Of a stretch of DNA of 64,000 nt, positions 42,715-55,900 are shown in pieces. How positions within the stretch are numbered: position 1 is the stretch's first letter; the number at the start of each line of letters is the position of its first letter. A program made the translations under genes and the position numbers. The notes under the pieces are model-generated. The model saw only the letters and a program-made list of their open reading frames with translations, searched no databases and was not told the origin of the DNA. Source of the stretch: Rhea pennata (taxonomy: Eukaryota; Chordata; Aves; Rheiformes; Rheidae); contig NC_084677.1 in NCBI RefSeq assembly GCF_028389875.1, forward strand, positions 6,428,017 to 6,492,016. Reading direction: 5' to 3'.

Positions 42715-43996
42715 TTTATTTTTTTATTTGCAAAGTCAATAAAAATCCACTGTTAGGAACATAATAGAGAAAAAAATGCTTCATTTGGAAAAATGTATGG
42801 AAGGCAGGTGGGAACAGAACTAATATAGTTGCACTAGTTTGACTAAATAGAATCTTGCAGGCAGAGAAGGGAGTCGCAGCAAGGGTGAGCATATCACATC
42901 CTACCAAACAAGCTTTTCAGGGAAATAGAGCTGCAGAATCTACTTTAACAGAACAGCTGAACCTACTAAATAACTTGTACAGCTTTTTACATATGGTCAT
43001 CTGAACAGCATAAAACTTACGGTTTTGCTCCCCCCTTCTCCAAGTGAAAATATAGCGGCAGACATGGATCAACCATATGCAATCAATGGTCATCTTCAGA
43101 TTTTTGTAAATTCCAGCACAGTCAGAGCCTATTAAGTATTCACTACTCTACTGCCTTCTACTGCTTAGCTTGAAGCTACCAAGTGTGGTTTTTTGTATCA
43201 TTATTTTTAAGTACTGGCCTATAAAAATCTGTTGCTAATCAACCAACAAGGCACCAAAATAAATTCACAAACAATCCAGGTTTTAAAAAAACCCACAATA
43301 TTTCACACGTATGCAGACAAGTAATTTTAAAACATTGCACCTGAAGGGTAACCAGTTGTTGCTGCCAGAACTGTCAGAGTGTAACAACTAGATAGAGATT
43401 TTCTATTGTGTGGCAGTTACTCGGAATATCATTCTATGATGAAAACAAATTGCTGCAATGAATCTCTCTCTCAAGCCAACATATTCAGGCACTGTTATCA
43501 GCAATAAGGCTGCATGTTGTAGCACTCCCCAAAACACTGCTCATGCACCTACAGTGCCTTTGAGCCATGTCACCACTGCCATGGCTCTAGAAAAGCTTTC
43601 ATTCAAATCTCTCCCTAATTCGCTCGGGCATTTACTGGAACCAGTTCACAAGACTAAAAGAAAAAACAAACAAACAAAAAAAACTAACAAAAACACCCCA
43701 ACCCTCTCCCTCCCCCTCCAAAAGCACACAAACTAGGTCTCTTTAAAATAAGTTTTGTAAACACATTAATATATATATATATAGATAGATAGATTTTTTT
43801 CCATTAACATTTGAACTGTTTTATTTTTTAAGTATCAAGCCAGCTGTAAAAACAGCAATTTTGGTCTACTTCTGCCTTATTGACAATCTATTCTTTGTTC
43901 CTACACAATATGTAGAATATTCATAGGTCAGGTTCGTTGAGAGCCAGTTCCCCACACGCGTAGTGTGTGCAGTGGCAGCGCTCCATACCGAATACC
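42715..43996 (-). other. CARHSP1: CARHSP1 3' UTR
   Basis: The minus-strand sequence after the stop codon runs to two TTTATT blocks (42715-42720 and 42723-42728), which read AATAAA. It contains a (TA)n/GATA microsatellite at about 43770-43793 and a CAAA-rich stretch near 43668-43690. The length of about 1.3 kb is inferred. Confidence 0.55.
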
Positions 43997-46900
43997 TTAG
44001 GAACTGATGACGTGCCCCGACCAGGTCTCGTGTTTGGTTCCAGGAGCTAGATGGGTAATGACCACTTCCACAGCCTGAAGCTTCTCGTTCTTAGGGGGAA
44101 TGGTGCACATCTTGTAGGTGACTTCATCGCCTGCCACAGGAACATATTCGCCTTCAATACTGTGGAGGGGGAGCTTCAGTTACTCATAAGTCATGTGAAC
44201 ACTCTTACTATTTCACAACTTATTCTACATTTTTATCATAACAAATATCACATGTGCTCCAGATACTTCAGGTTTTATTAGAGCTTACCAGCTGCCCAAA
44301 GTTGAGGCTGATTTTGGCTATCTTGCCACAAAATCATATCCAATCACCAGAACACTAGAAACAGTACCACATACAACCCATCCCCCGCCCAAGCTCTTAT
44401 GTACCTTAAAAAATTAAACAGCTTAACCTGATCTGGGGCAACACTTCTTTGAACCGTACAACGCCTTCTGGCACAGAAATATTACATTCCTACAATCGTT
44501 TACTCTCTGGCAGCACTAGAGGGCAGAGTTTATGCTGTTTAGCAATTTGGTACCTAGGGCAGGCTTTCAGGCGAAGCTAAAAGTGAACAGAAATTGTAAT
44601 TTGTCCCACGGGAAATTCAGAAGAAAAGTTATTGTTTAGTAACTGATCGTATCAATATCATATTGCAAATCCTACCATATCTAAATACAAATCTAAAATC
44701 TGTAACGAGGAGTTAAAAGCACTCTCAGGGCTTGTGGCTTGAAACATGCTCTTCAGACCCTCTTTCTCTGAGCTGAACTCCTCTGTCAGAGCTGCCTGAG
44801 ACTGCACGGCTCAGAGACCCAAGAGCGCCAATCCTCCTCAGAGCAGTGCATGGGAAATGGAAATTCAAATTGAAAGAAGAAAAAAATATTTACAGGGAAG
44901 CCAAGATACGGCCTCCTTCATCAGATCTGACAGTCCTTTCCTTCTCCCACCCAGCCTGCCCTAACTGACCTTTATTTACCTCCAAAGCCTCCAGGCCAAT
45001 CTGTCAACCAGGTCCTGCATCACACTGGGCTTGCTGCATTCAACTCCATCTCTAGACTCCTGCTCTGGCTGCCCTCTTCCATTATTGCATTTCTAGCAGG
45101 TTTAAGACTCCTTCAGATAGGAAGGGGTTGCACATCCACGAGCTACTGTCCTCTAAGGGCAGAGGTACATTTACCTTTCTCCCTGCCAAAGGACTACGCC
45201 ACCATGCTCTGCAGCTGAAGCTCTGGTTTGGAAACAGCATTCCAAGCAAGCATGAGAAGATGATAGTTGTACTGCCACAGATCCTGACAAATGGTCATGG
45301 AGCCCCAACAGGAGACACAGGAGATGGTCAAACCACAAGTTAAAGTGGGAACACCTCATGGAGGAGTGACAATGCTTCTCCCACTACAATCTCCTGAATG
45401 CCAAACACACCGATGGATTTGATCCTGGTAAAACAACGCCCTCATTGCCACAGGGGCCTTTTATTCTTTGTCAAATACTGATCGCTGCAAACCACTGACA
45501 GTAATAAAAGCTGAGAGTCGTATGCCAGCAGAAGACAGAACAGCGGGCCTTCCTCCCGGCTGGCCTCCGAGTTCTGACAGGGCACTGGAGGGAGTTTCAG
45601 CCACAGACAAGTCACAGGTTTTGCTATGTCAAAGGCTGAGCACACATCTCATGCTGCTGCATGGTACAGCTCTGTTAGCAAAGACGATGTGCAGACAAAG
45701 TTAAGAGACAGTCCTGAGGAGAAGCACTCATTTGTTGTTTGTGACACTTGTATTAGCTGGTACCTGAAAAGCTAGTGTTGAACTCAGCAGACTTGGAGAC
45801 TTGTTAAGAACAGTGGGAATATTCTAGGAACCGACAGCCAACCGAATGCAGCCAAGCCCCCACAGCCGTCCTCGGTCTCTGTGATACAAACTCGCTATGA
45901 ATCAGCTTTCCGCAAAGAGAGGAATCAGGTACCATCAACTTGGAGACCACAACAAAAAATCGGCACTAGAGATAAAAGTGTAAATGAGCACTTCTGCACT
46001 CTGCTGACCATAGGCCATCACAGATGGCAGCTATGATTGCGTGCAATGCTGCTATAGTGCACCGAACTGACAACTTCATTCAGCTGAACAGGCCAAAACT
46101 CAAGATCGTTGCTACCTGCACTAAAAGCACATTGCCATTAGCAGCGACTTACAACACAATCTTTGCATGATTGTGGTAACACCGAACAATCCTAACGCCT
46201 TTCAGCAGAAGACACTGCTGCACAGACATTTGATATATACACAGGAATACAGGACTAGTAAAACACAGTGACCAGAAACACCATTTCACAAGTCAGATCT
46301 AGTGAAAAGTCTATGTTGGCTCAGGCACAGCTGGGCTGTTGGACAAAATGTAATGAAACATTTTTCTTCATATGGCTTTGAGCACTCAGACCAGCTGCAG
46401 ACAATGTTTTAGAGAACAGGAGCAGATCAGTTATGCAGAGCTGGAACTAAAATAGGGTCTGTTCCTGAAATTATGGCCACCCACTCTACAGCCCAAAGTA
46501 TTGCCTTCAGATTCCTACACAGAGGAGGAATACACACAGGGCGCTGTGAACTCAAAGTCACTGCTTCACAGGCATCAAACAAAACGGATGCCCTACCCAG
46601 GAAGCTGTTGTTTGGCTTTTTCATGAACAGGAATCTTATGTATTCTATAAAAGCTTCTGTAAAACAGGATGAGATGCATTTATGGATGTGAACATTGGAA
46701 ATCTGCAAAAGACATCAGTAAGTAACATTAATGTAGAAGGAAAGTGGCTTCTCACTGTCTCTTGAAGCACATAAGCCATGCCAATACACAAAGGCAGTTT
46801 TTTAAGCATTTAATATTCAAGCGAGGAACAAATACAGGTTAAGTGCTAAAAATGATGGGGGTTTTTGTTGTGGTGATGTTTGTTTAAAATTGAAATATAA

Positions 46901-49900
46901 ATACATACAAGGATGTGTCCTGGTAAGGGCTCGTAAGTGTACTGGTAACCAAAAGGGTCCTGCTTTTCCAAGGAATCAGAAAGTGACTTGGTATAAATCT
47001 GGAAATGGTATACCTAATGTATGACAGGCTGGGTGTCAGGGAAAGGAGAAGCAAAGGAGCAGACTGAAGGACATGTTCTCAGTCATCATTGTCTAGCCAC
47101 CACATCCTCGGGCAACCATTAGACCATTGGTTGTGGTATCATCTATGGTCCCTGGTCTGCACAGAAAATAAAAAGCCTGCATTAACTCATTAAAAAGCCA
47201 TTTGCCGACCCAAACCTCTTAAATTTGAATTATCAGGTTAATTACTCCTGTTCCTTGGGCCAAAAAGGCCAAATTAGCCCTAAAATCTATACAATGCTAA
47301 AGACATATTTTTCTCCACCATAAAGCACTTCAAGACTGAACACTATGCTGATAGGATTGTATCCTTTCTCATTTTCTCACCTTACACAAACTGACACTGC
47401 AAAAGACTGAGGCTTGTGATAAAACTTCATTCACCCCCAACAAGGCTTCTTCTCCAATCCCCTAGTTTGTCTTATTTATTTTCTCGCTTCTTGACATGAG
47501 CTTAACTGAGCAAAACCAGGACTATTCTTTAAACAGCTGCAAGAAAAGGCTCTGGACACACAAGCAGATTTCATATCCTGTGGTCAGCCTTCAATCTTGT
47601 CTACCACAGACCCGATACTCTTCTTTCCTGCAGCTTTCTGACTACCACACTTGGGGGCTACCAAGTACGGATTATTAACTCATTGCCCCTAATGTTTATG
47701 AAAACAAGTGGACAAAGGTCTTAGTTTGCAGCCTGATTAAACTTGCTTGTGAACAACGTTCTTATCACAGTGTTTGTCCACCAAAGGGCAGTTACTTCCA
47801 CTGGTTCTGGAAACAGTGACACTGGATAGATACACACTTGTTTCAGCACTCTTATCACTAAATGAGGTAGAAGCAGGAACATCCAGCTTGCACAGTATTT
47901 TTGGTGGTGTCAAGACAGAATATACGACACTTGAAAGGTGTTGAGGCTGCTGCTGAGTCAAAGTAAGATACAGCACGGGATGACAGAGCCCTGTGCAAGG
48001 GGGGAAGATCCTGCAGGAGTAAGAAACTGCCATTTCTTCAAAGCAGGTAAGCAGCAATCTCAAAGTGATTCACCCTGCAACAGTCACGTTATACACAATA
48101 CACGTTACCTGCATCACTTAGTAGAAGTAGTTAAATATGGAAATCTTTTCTGACCTTATATAGTGATTAAATATTTTTAAGATTATTAAGATCAGCTAAG
48201 ATCATAGATAATCATCATTTAGATCACCTACGTATAAATTAAATGTTGATCTAAAAATGAAGGCGGAGATTTTCACGGCTACTTAAGAGATTAGTATGCA
48301 TATTCCCATTCAATGTAACTGATACCTATGCATCTAAGAACTTCAAGAGATTTCAACAAATTGAACTAAAAAAAGGAAATGTTTTCCTGATGCCAGTGTA
48401 AGAGACACACAATAGAATTTGCTTTAGATTATCCAGCAACTCCCTTTTCCCAGCTCAGTGCCAATTTGGTACAGTGGAGCATTTTATCCTGCACTATTTT
48501 TAGGGAACTGGGAGGTTATTAGGAAATTACCTAAATAAGGAATGTTCTAGTTCCTTCTTCTCACAGCTGCTATTCATATTCCAAAGCTCTAGTTAAGCCT
48601 CCTGGGACAAAGACTAAGTCAAATGGAAACATTCAGGAGGAGAGTTTTTCATGAATTCAGAGCCTATCTGGTCAACAAGCCCACAACAGATTGCACTGCA
48701 TAGCTGCTTCTCCAGGCACAATGAGCTATATTATCTTGTGGACTTCCAAACACTCTTTAACACCTCAACATGCCTCCCAAGACACTTTTTTTTTTTTTTT
48801 TCTTTTTTTTTTCTTTTTTTTTTACAGCAGGGCATGACAGAGGAATGAACTAATGAACTACTCTGAATCACTAATCCTAAATGCTGCCACGTACAGTCTG
48901 AGAGGTAAGGAGACTTTTCAGTTTCATAGTCAGCCAAACCTTACAGAGATGGCTGGCAGGTAAACCAAGAGCACTGCTGCCTCTCACCCACCAGAGACGG
49001 GGCTACTCACATTAATGGCTGGGAAAGACAAGTGCAAAAGAGGTCCAAACACTGAGGAAACTCCAGCTATAAATATCCAAGGTCTCTGCTACATGGTTGC
49101 CCTGGTCTCTGGGGGCTCTGGCCTGTTCCAAAGAAACCTTTGCTGGGTGCTACCTCATCTAGAATTGAAACTGCACCTCCCTGCCAGTGCCACAGATGCA
49201 TCTCCCTCTCATGCAACCCTTCAGTGAGATCTCTAGTCATCTTTTTTGCCTCTGTGTTCAGGGACAGGTATGGCTCCACGTTTACTCTCCAGCAGCTAAT
49301 TCAACCCAAAGCAGTGCACCGTGCCCCAAGAGAAAGACACCAGTGAGCATAAAACACGTTTTTTTTAATGGATTTGGACTTCAGTGCAAAATTCCCTCTT
49401 GCATGAAGTATAAGTTAGAGAAACAGAAGCTTCTTGTTTCTGCAAGTATCCAACTTGGATTCAGTCACATTAATGTCTACTGTTACGCATCTGGAAACCA
49501 AAATCAAAAAGACAGTTATGTTCTGTGCTCATTTACCACAAAGAACCTCCATGCTCAGGCATCTGTAGTATTCTGCACTACCCACTGACTGGTGTGCAGA
49601 TAGAGTATAAATCTTGGCATTGACCTATTATGGTTTAAATCATCTAGGTGGAGAGCACGAGAGAAACTCTTTCCCTGAGAAACTGCTGTAGCTGCTATTC
49701 TATCACAGAAACAAAACATATAGCATGCTGCAAATCTGAGCTTTTCTCATGGTGTGCAGGGATATAGATTCTGAGGAGGTTTTGTTACAAGGCAATCATG
49801 AATTTAGCAAGCTGGCATTCCTGCATGCATTGATAAAACATAACAGTTTTCTGAGCCAACTGAGAAAGAGGGGGGGGGAAATCCTTTGGAAAACCCTATC

Positions 49901-52900
49901 CGTGATTTAAACCCCTCCCAAATAAAAACTGATATTCTGCTACCTCTTCTCCCTCCACAGAAATTATCTCAAACACTTCAACAGACACAGCAGAGCATTA
50001 GAACAGGATCATGTCAGGAAGGGGAATGTGCAGCCTTAAAGCAGACAAGTCATCCAGTGCCTGAAGTATTTTGAAGGAAATTAGAAAACTCAAATTTGCC
50101 TTCTCAGCAGCCTCAAAGCATTAGGCTGAGGCCAGCAGCAGCTGTTTGGCTGCTTCTTCATGAAACCAAGCAGAGAGGCCAGAAAGGTTCTTTCCCTCAG
50201 CTCGGATTCAGCTCTCAGTTTGTTTCTAATCATGAATTAATTTCTAATCCACGTTGTTATGCCCCATTAGGAGAACAGCAGCTCAGAAAAGCCAGAAGAA
50301 GAGATGTCTGTATCTATGCCTTGTATTGAACATAGTGATCTGGCAGAAAACCAAAAGAGAGAGAGGCATGTGAAAACAAGCTCTCTCTACGGACACGAAG
50401 AGTCCAGACAGACAGTCTCCTTGAGGAAGTGGGACAGTGGCTGGCCATAGCTAGGTTCCTCCATACGGGAAGAGCTGGCTCACAGCAAGTCTCCAGCATG
50501 ACCAGAAACCCAAGTGCAACAGAATAGGACTGTACCCCACTGGGACTTCCACTAAGAAATCACTACTATCTCGTTCAGTATTCCTACATTACAAACATTA
50601 TAAGCATAATCCTTCCTGAAATCACAATACAGTGTGTAAGGAAATGACAGCAAACTTGGGATTTCTCCAGGGACCCAAAGGTACTGTGGGTCAAAGCAGA
50701 GGAAAAAAATACATATAGTGCCAGTTCTACAACATCACTGTTATATATGGGGTCAGGAAACTTCAGCCTGAAGGACAGTCTGAAAGTCTCTCTGCAATGC
50801 AGCATTTTTCCCTTCAGAGGAAACAAGCACAAGCAAAAGTTTGCACAAGCAAACTGCAGAAAACCCACAAGCATTGCATATGCTTTTTCTGTTCCATGAA
50901 ATAGCTGCTTTTGCAGAAGAAAACTCTTAAATTAATGACTACACTTTTTTTCCCCCACTCCCTTTTTTTTTGGTCATTGCTCTCTGGTGAACTATCTCCT
51001 TGTCTTGCCTTTGCAAGTAGACAGGCTGCAGAACAAATCCTAGTTTGTTATGCAAAGGCTTGGAGGGTAAATGAGTCTTCTATGTGTGCTCACTCCCAAA
51101 TAGGCAGAGGAGTGGGACTCATACCTCCTGCTCAGAGGCACACTCTGATCTACCACCACCATTGCAGACACACCGAAACCCTTCCTTCAACCCACGACCC
51201 ATGCTCTCAGGTCTCTCCTCTGGAAGGGGCAAGAATATATACCACTCCCCTGCACTAAGGTTTGGGGAACCTCTGAACAGTCAGACTGTAAGCCTTTCCT
51301 CTTGTCTCCACTATCATTAGACCATCAGCTACCAGGAAATATGCCATTTTTACAGGAAGAACAGATGGAGAATGAAGAATTAAACTGAAGCCACAGAAGC
51401 TGTTACATTTCAGAACCAGCCGAAATGCTAAGTGTTTTAAGAGTTGAGTGCTATTCCAGCAATGAAACACCAGCAGCAGAGATACTGAGGAGGAGACGAA
51501 GTTTGTTCTAGGCCTCGATGTTACAATAGCACCATAAATTCTGTGACAGTGGATCAGGATAAAGGTGGTAGAAATGAAAGCCTTAACAGTATGTGTCATT
51601 ATTAATGAACTAATTAGAGACTTTTAAAATGTTACTTTAGGCAAATTCATTTTCCTGCGCTTCCAGCTTCCCAAACACATTAGCTTGAATTAAAATCTTA
51701 GAGACTCTTCCATCTCCATGCTTGCCAGCTAGTTTTGTATTCTTTACTAGTACACACATTTTATTTTCAGTTCTGAAGAAGGGCAAAGTATTAAAGTCTC
51801 GTAACACTCAATGAGCCAGAACATCTTCCTAGTACAACTATTTGTATCAACCAGAAAATACTTCCAATAAACACAAGAAAGCAGAAATCAACGTTATTCA
51901 CACAAGTGCAGAAAAAAGAGCAGTAACCTCCAATCCTGTGGATCATGCCTTTGGCTTGGCTGCAGAGAAGTGACGCTTTTCTCCCCAGACTAGACCAAGC
52001 ATCTGTCCACACTGTAGCCTGCAGCTACGAAGTGCAGCTCAGGTGGAGGTGTGGGAGCTGGCTTTAAACTCTGCATGCGAAGTGCTGACAGTGCTGCAGT
52101 TGTGGTGGCAGGTTTTCAGCCACAGATGCTTCACCCAGAGTCCCAAGAAGCCTCTCATGATGCCTGTCAGGAAACCACCCCTGCCAGCACTATCTGTCAC
52201 CAGAACTGCCACCACTCCTCCAACGGTTATGAATGGCATCAGGGTGGCTCATGAACGGAAGAGCTACCACCTGCCCACTGCCTACACCACTGCTTCAAAC
52301 AACCTCCACAGACCGCTCTAGCCAGTCTATACAATTTTGCTCATTAGTATCTAGTCAGACAGAGCAAACAAGAAACTGATTCCACTCCAATGTTATCAAA
52401 ACCCAATCTGAAACAACTCTTCCCTGCAGCCATAGGAGCCGTGTGTTAAAATGAACAAAGCACCACAAGCACAGACAAAAACTATTCTAGAGACACCCTT
52501 AGTCCGTATGCCAAACTGAAGTTTTCTAGACTTTGTATTTACCCACACCTGACATGTCCAACTTAATAATGCAACATTTCTGAAAATTCTGTTCGTAAGC
52601 CACATCCACATGACAGAAGAACTGTACCCAGTTTAAATTCCAGTTCAGATGCTAAAATCAAAAATTTTGCAGATAACAAGTGAAGAAGCTTTTAGAAGCC
52701 ACATATATTTCACATTATTTTTAGACTAATGCTCACTTACAAAACAGAACCTCCATATTAAGTGTTATTAACTTCCCATTTATTTTTGTAAGACATATGA
52801 AAAAGACATCCCATTTTATGGACATATGAAAAATATTTTCATTAAATGCCTTACCATTCCCCACAACTTAAGGGAAAGGAACTTGATTTTTTATATTAAA

Positions 52901-55900
52901 ATTTTAGGTTTAAAATTATATTAGTCTGCAGACTGGTCACTGATACTCAAAACATTCACTAGCCATAACAGATGAGACTGTTCATCTCTTTATTCATCAC
53001 TATATTACAAAAATCCAAATTGGAATACTTTTATCTAAGTTCCTGAAATTCTAGGTCTCAGAAAGAACTGATACAGCTCAAACAATCCCCTTTCATTTCA
53101 CAAGTCGATGTCTGTACTACACAGAGTCAATGAACAGATTGATAGCTCAAACTCACATCCAGGTTTACCTGAGTAAAGAAGTTGAACAAATATGTAAAAA
53201 GGGGATCTCATGATAAACATAGGCAACATCTTGAAAGTCACCCTACCTACACAAGGGCCATTAAAGTCCTCCTGAACCACAATGATTTGGTTACAGGATG
53301 CTGCTGTAATAAACAATTCCCATTAATAGAGACCAGTTTCTAATCCACAGTGAAATAAGCTGAAATGTAAGATATTATTAATTCATCTTTCCAATGCTGC
53401 CTCGCATCAGAACTAAGACAATGATATCATCACTCTGTAGGACTAAAAGCTATTTCCAACTACTTGAAATACACTCAGAGTAATTAAAGAACACAATGTG
53501 CTGAAATCTTCATTACCTTAATAATAGCACTTTTTACTAATAGGTTGAGGCAGAAACATCACTTATTTTTAATTTAAGCTCTGCAAATGTACCTACACAG
53601 GAAGCATTTAAAATAATGGCCTAGTCCTGGTTCAATACAAAAAAAATCCTGTTGACTTCAAAAGGAGCAGAATTGAGCTTAAAATAATTGTTTTACTAAA
53701 GCATATCCTTCAGTCCTACAAAATCATGAGCTAAACTTGTAAAAGTATTTCTGCAAGTGCAAGGAAAATGGTCTTCAAACATACAAATGATAGTCTATAA
53801 AGAGGAAAGGTATCATTTTTCTGCTATGGAGATGGAAAGAGAAGCAGTGAAGGGCTGAAGTGAAAGCAAGGGAAATGTAGGTTAAACATCAGAAAAGACT
53901 TTCTAAGAGCAAGGACTGTTAATCGTGGGAGGAGACTGCTTAGGCAGGCAGTAGCTCTCCATCACAAGAATTTGTTGGGTAAAGCATCTGCCAGGAATGA
54001 CATGGGCACTGCTGATCCCAACACTCACTGGGGATGGAGTAGAAGTCGTCCCCTCCAATCATCTTTCTGGTGTAAATTTAAGATGGCAGCTCTACTTAAT
54101 TGCAAGCAGCCCTACTGCAGAGAAAGCACAGCCACTCCACTTCATACAGCACAATACGCTGAGACGGTCAGATTCCTACTTGTGGGAGCCTTAGATTGAA
54201 ATGAAACAGTTAAAAACGAAGAGAGGCAGCACAAAGTGGCAGAGTGCATGCAGCGCCCTGATCACTGAAGCTGCAGTCTCAGCTGTAGGCACTACTGAAG
54301 TGTCAAATGGTGGCTTTAGGTTCAGCAGGATCTGAAACAAAGAGGAATCACTACCAGGGACAGGGGGCTGTGTCAGGGAGCAGTCCCAGGGTGGGAAAAC
54401 ACTACTGTTAGTGATGGGCATTTGCAGAAGAACACGCCTGGCATGGCTGAGCACAGGTGAAAGTAAACAAACAACTTATCGTGCATTAGCAAAATAACTG
54501 TGGTTACCCCATAAACTTCTACCACCATACACGTTCTTGAAAACATGGAGGAGAGAGGAGCTCCAAGTTATTCTGGAAACAGAGAATGTACATTTGTATT
54601 AGATGAAAGAAGAAGAGGGTATTAAATAACTTTTCTTAGGGTTGAACGCTTTTAAATCTGACCACTCCACCACACACTCCTAGGAGTCCTAAAAACCTTT
54701 GGCTTGCCAATGTTTGTAATAGAGTAACATTTCAGAAGACCAGAAGAAGGCCAGTGTGCTACTTCTCAAAGAGCAAGGAGGGAGAAATCAGGAACCAACC
54801 GGCTAGTTACTTTGAAAACACTTGCAAGAAAAAAAAGAGAGAGAGAGATTCTATCAATAAAGAAGTAAAATACAATTAATGTCAGTCAACATATAAATTA
54901 AATCTGTCAAAGTTACTGGAGGAAGCTATACATGTGAGTAACTAGGGCAACATGAATAACTTGGGTAAGGCTTTTGTTGACTTTCTACTGATTAACACTC
55001 CAAACAACAAATTAGGATTATACAGCTTCAAAATCGTATAAAATAAACGGACTGAAAACTGATCGAGTGATAGATCTAAAAGAGGTTACTCTGGGATAAA
55101 CATTAAGCAATCTTAACACAGGTCTACAGAGATCAGTTCCACAATTCCTGGTGGTCAACACCTCATCAATATGGAAACAAATATAATATTGTCTACTAAG
55201 CTTTGCAGTTTGGCAGAGCAATAAATAACGAAGACAGTGCAGTCATTGAGAGTGATCTGCACCCTTTGGCAAGTCAGGTCTATTCAAATAAAACATGCTA
55301 TAATGCAACCAAGTATGAAGTCATATATCTCCAAACAAGGAATGCAAACATTGCTGCCAGTGGATGACAGACTGCATCTGGGACTACACCAGTGCACTGA
55401 CACTGCAAAGGATACAGAGGTCAGAGCAGATAAGCAACTCAGCAAAAGACATGGGACGAGAAGGGCTAATGTGATTATGGGATGTATAAAAGGATAAACA
55501 GGAGGAATATGAAGGAGATTTTATCTCTATATAATGAAAGGAAGTGTACCACTCTGCTTTTTAATATTAAAATACTGCAACAAACTTAGAAAAAGAGACT
55601 GGAAAATTGTTTAAGGCTGAGGGGAAAAAAGTCTCAGTGCAATACTTTAAAAGCTCAATCTGATTAGTTTATCAAAAGATAGACTGATAGGTGACGGATC
55701 TCTCCGTTTTCAAGAGAGAAAACGACAGGTAATAATGAGCCCTTTAACAGAGAAAGCCTTAACAAGAGCAAACTGTAAACTGAAACCAGACACATTCAAG
55801 GAAGTAGTAAAACATGACTTTTCCTAATGGTAAAGGTAATTAACCTTTAGTTTAATAGTGGTATAAGTTGTGCAAAGTAAAATTAGTGAACATTCAGTGT

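Noticed and set aside
48784-48826. T-rich tract considered as the tail of a reversed processed pseudogene or retrocopy
   Set aside because: No gene-like body or target duplication could be seen beside it, and homopolymer runs are frequent in this window.
49015-49588. Several 70-133 codon frames in the CARHSP1 intron
   Set aside because: Overlapping frames on both strands, no recognised domain and no convincing splice pattern.
52039-52321. Mirrored 66- and 92-codon frames
   Set aside because: The sense and antisense frames cover the same bases and neither resembles a known protein.
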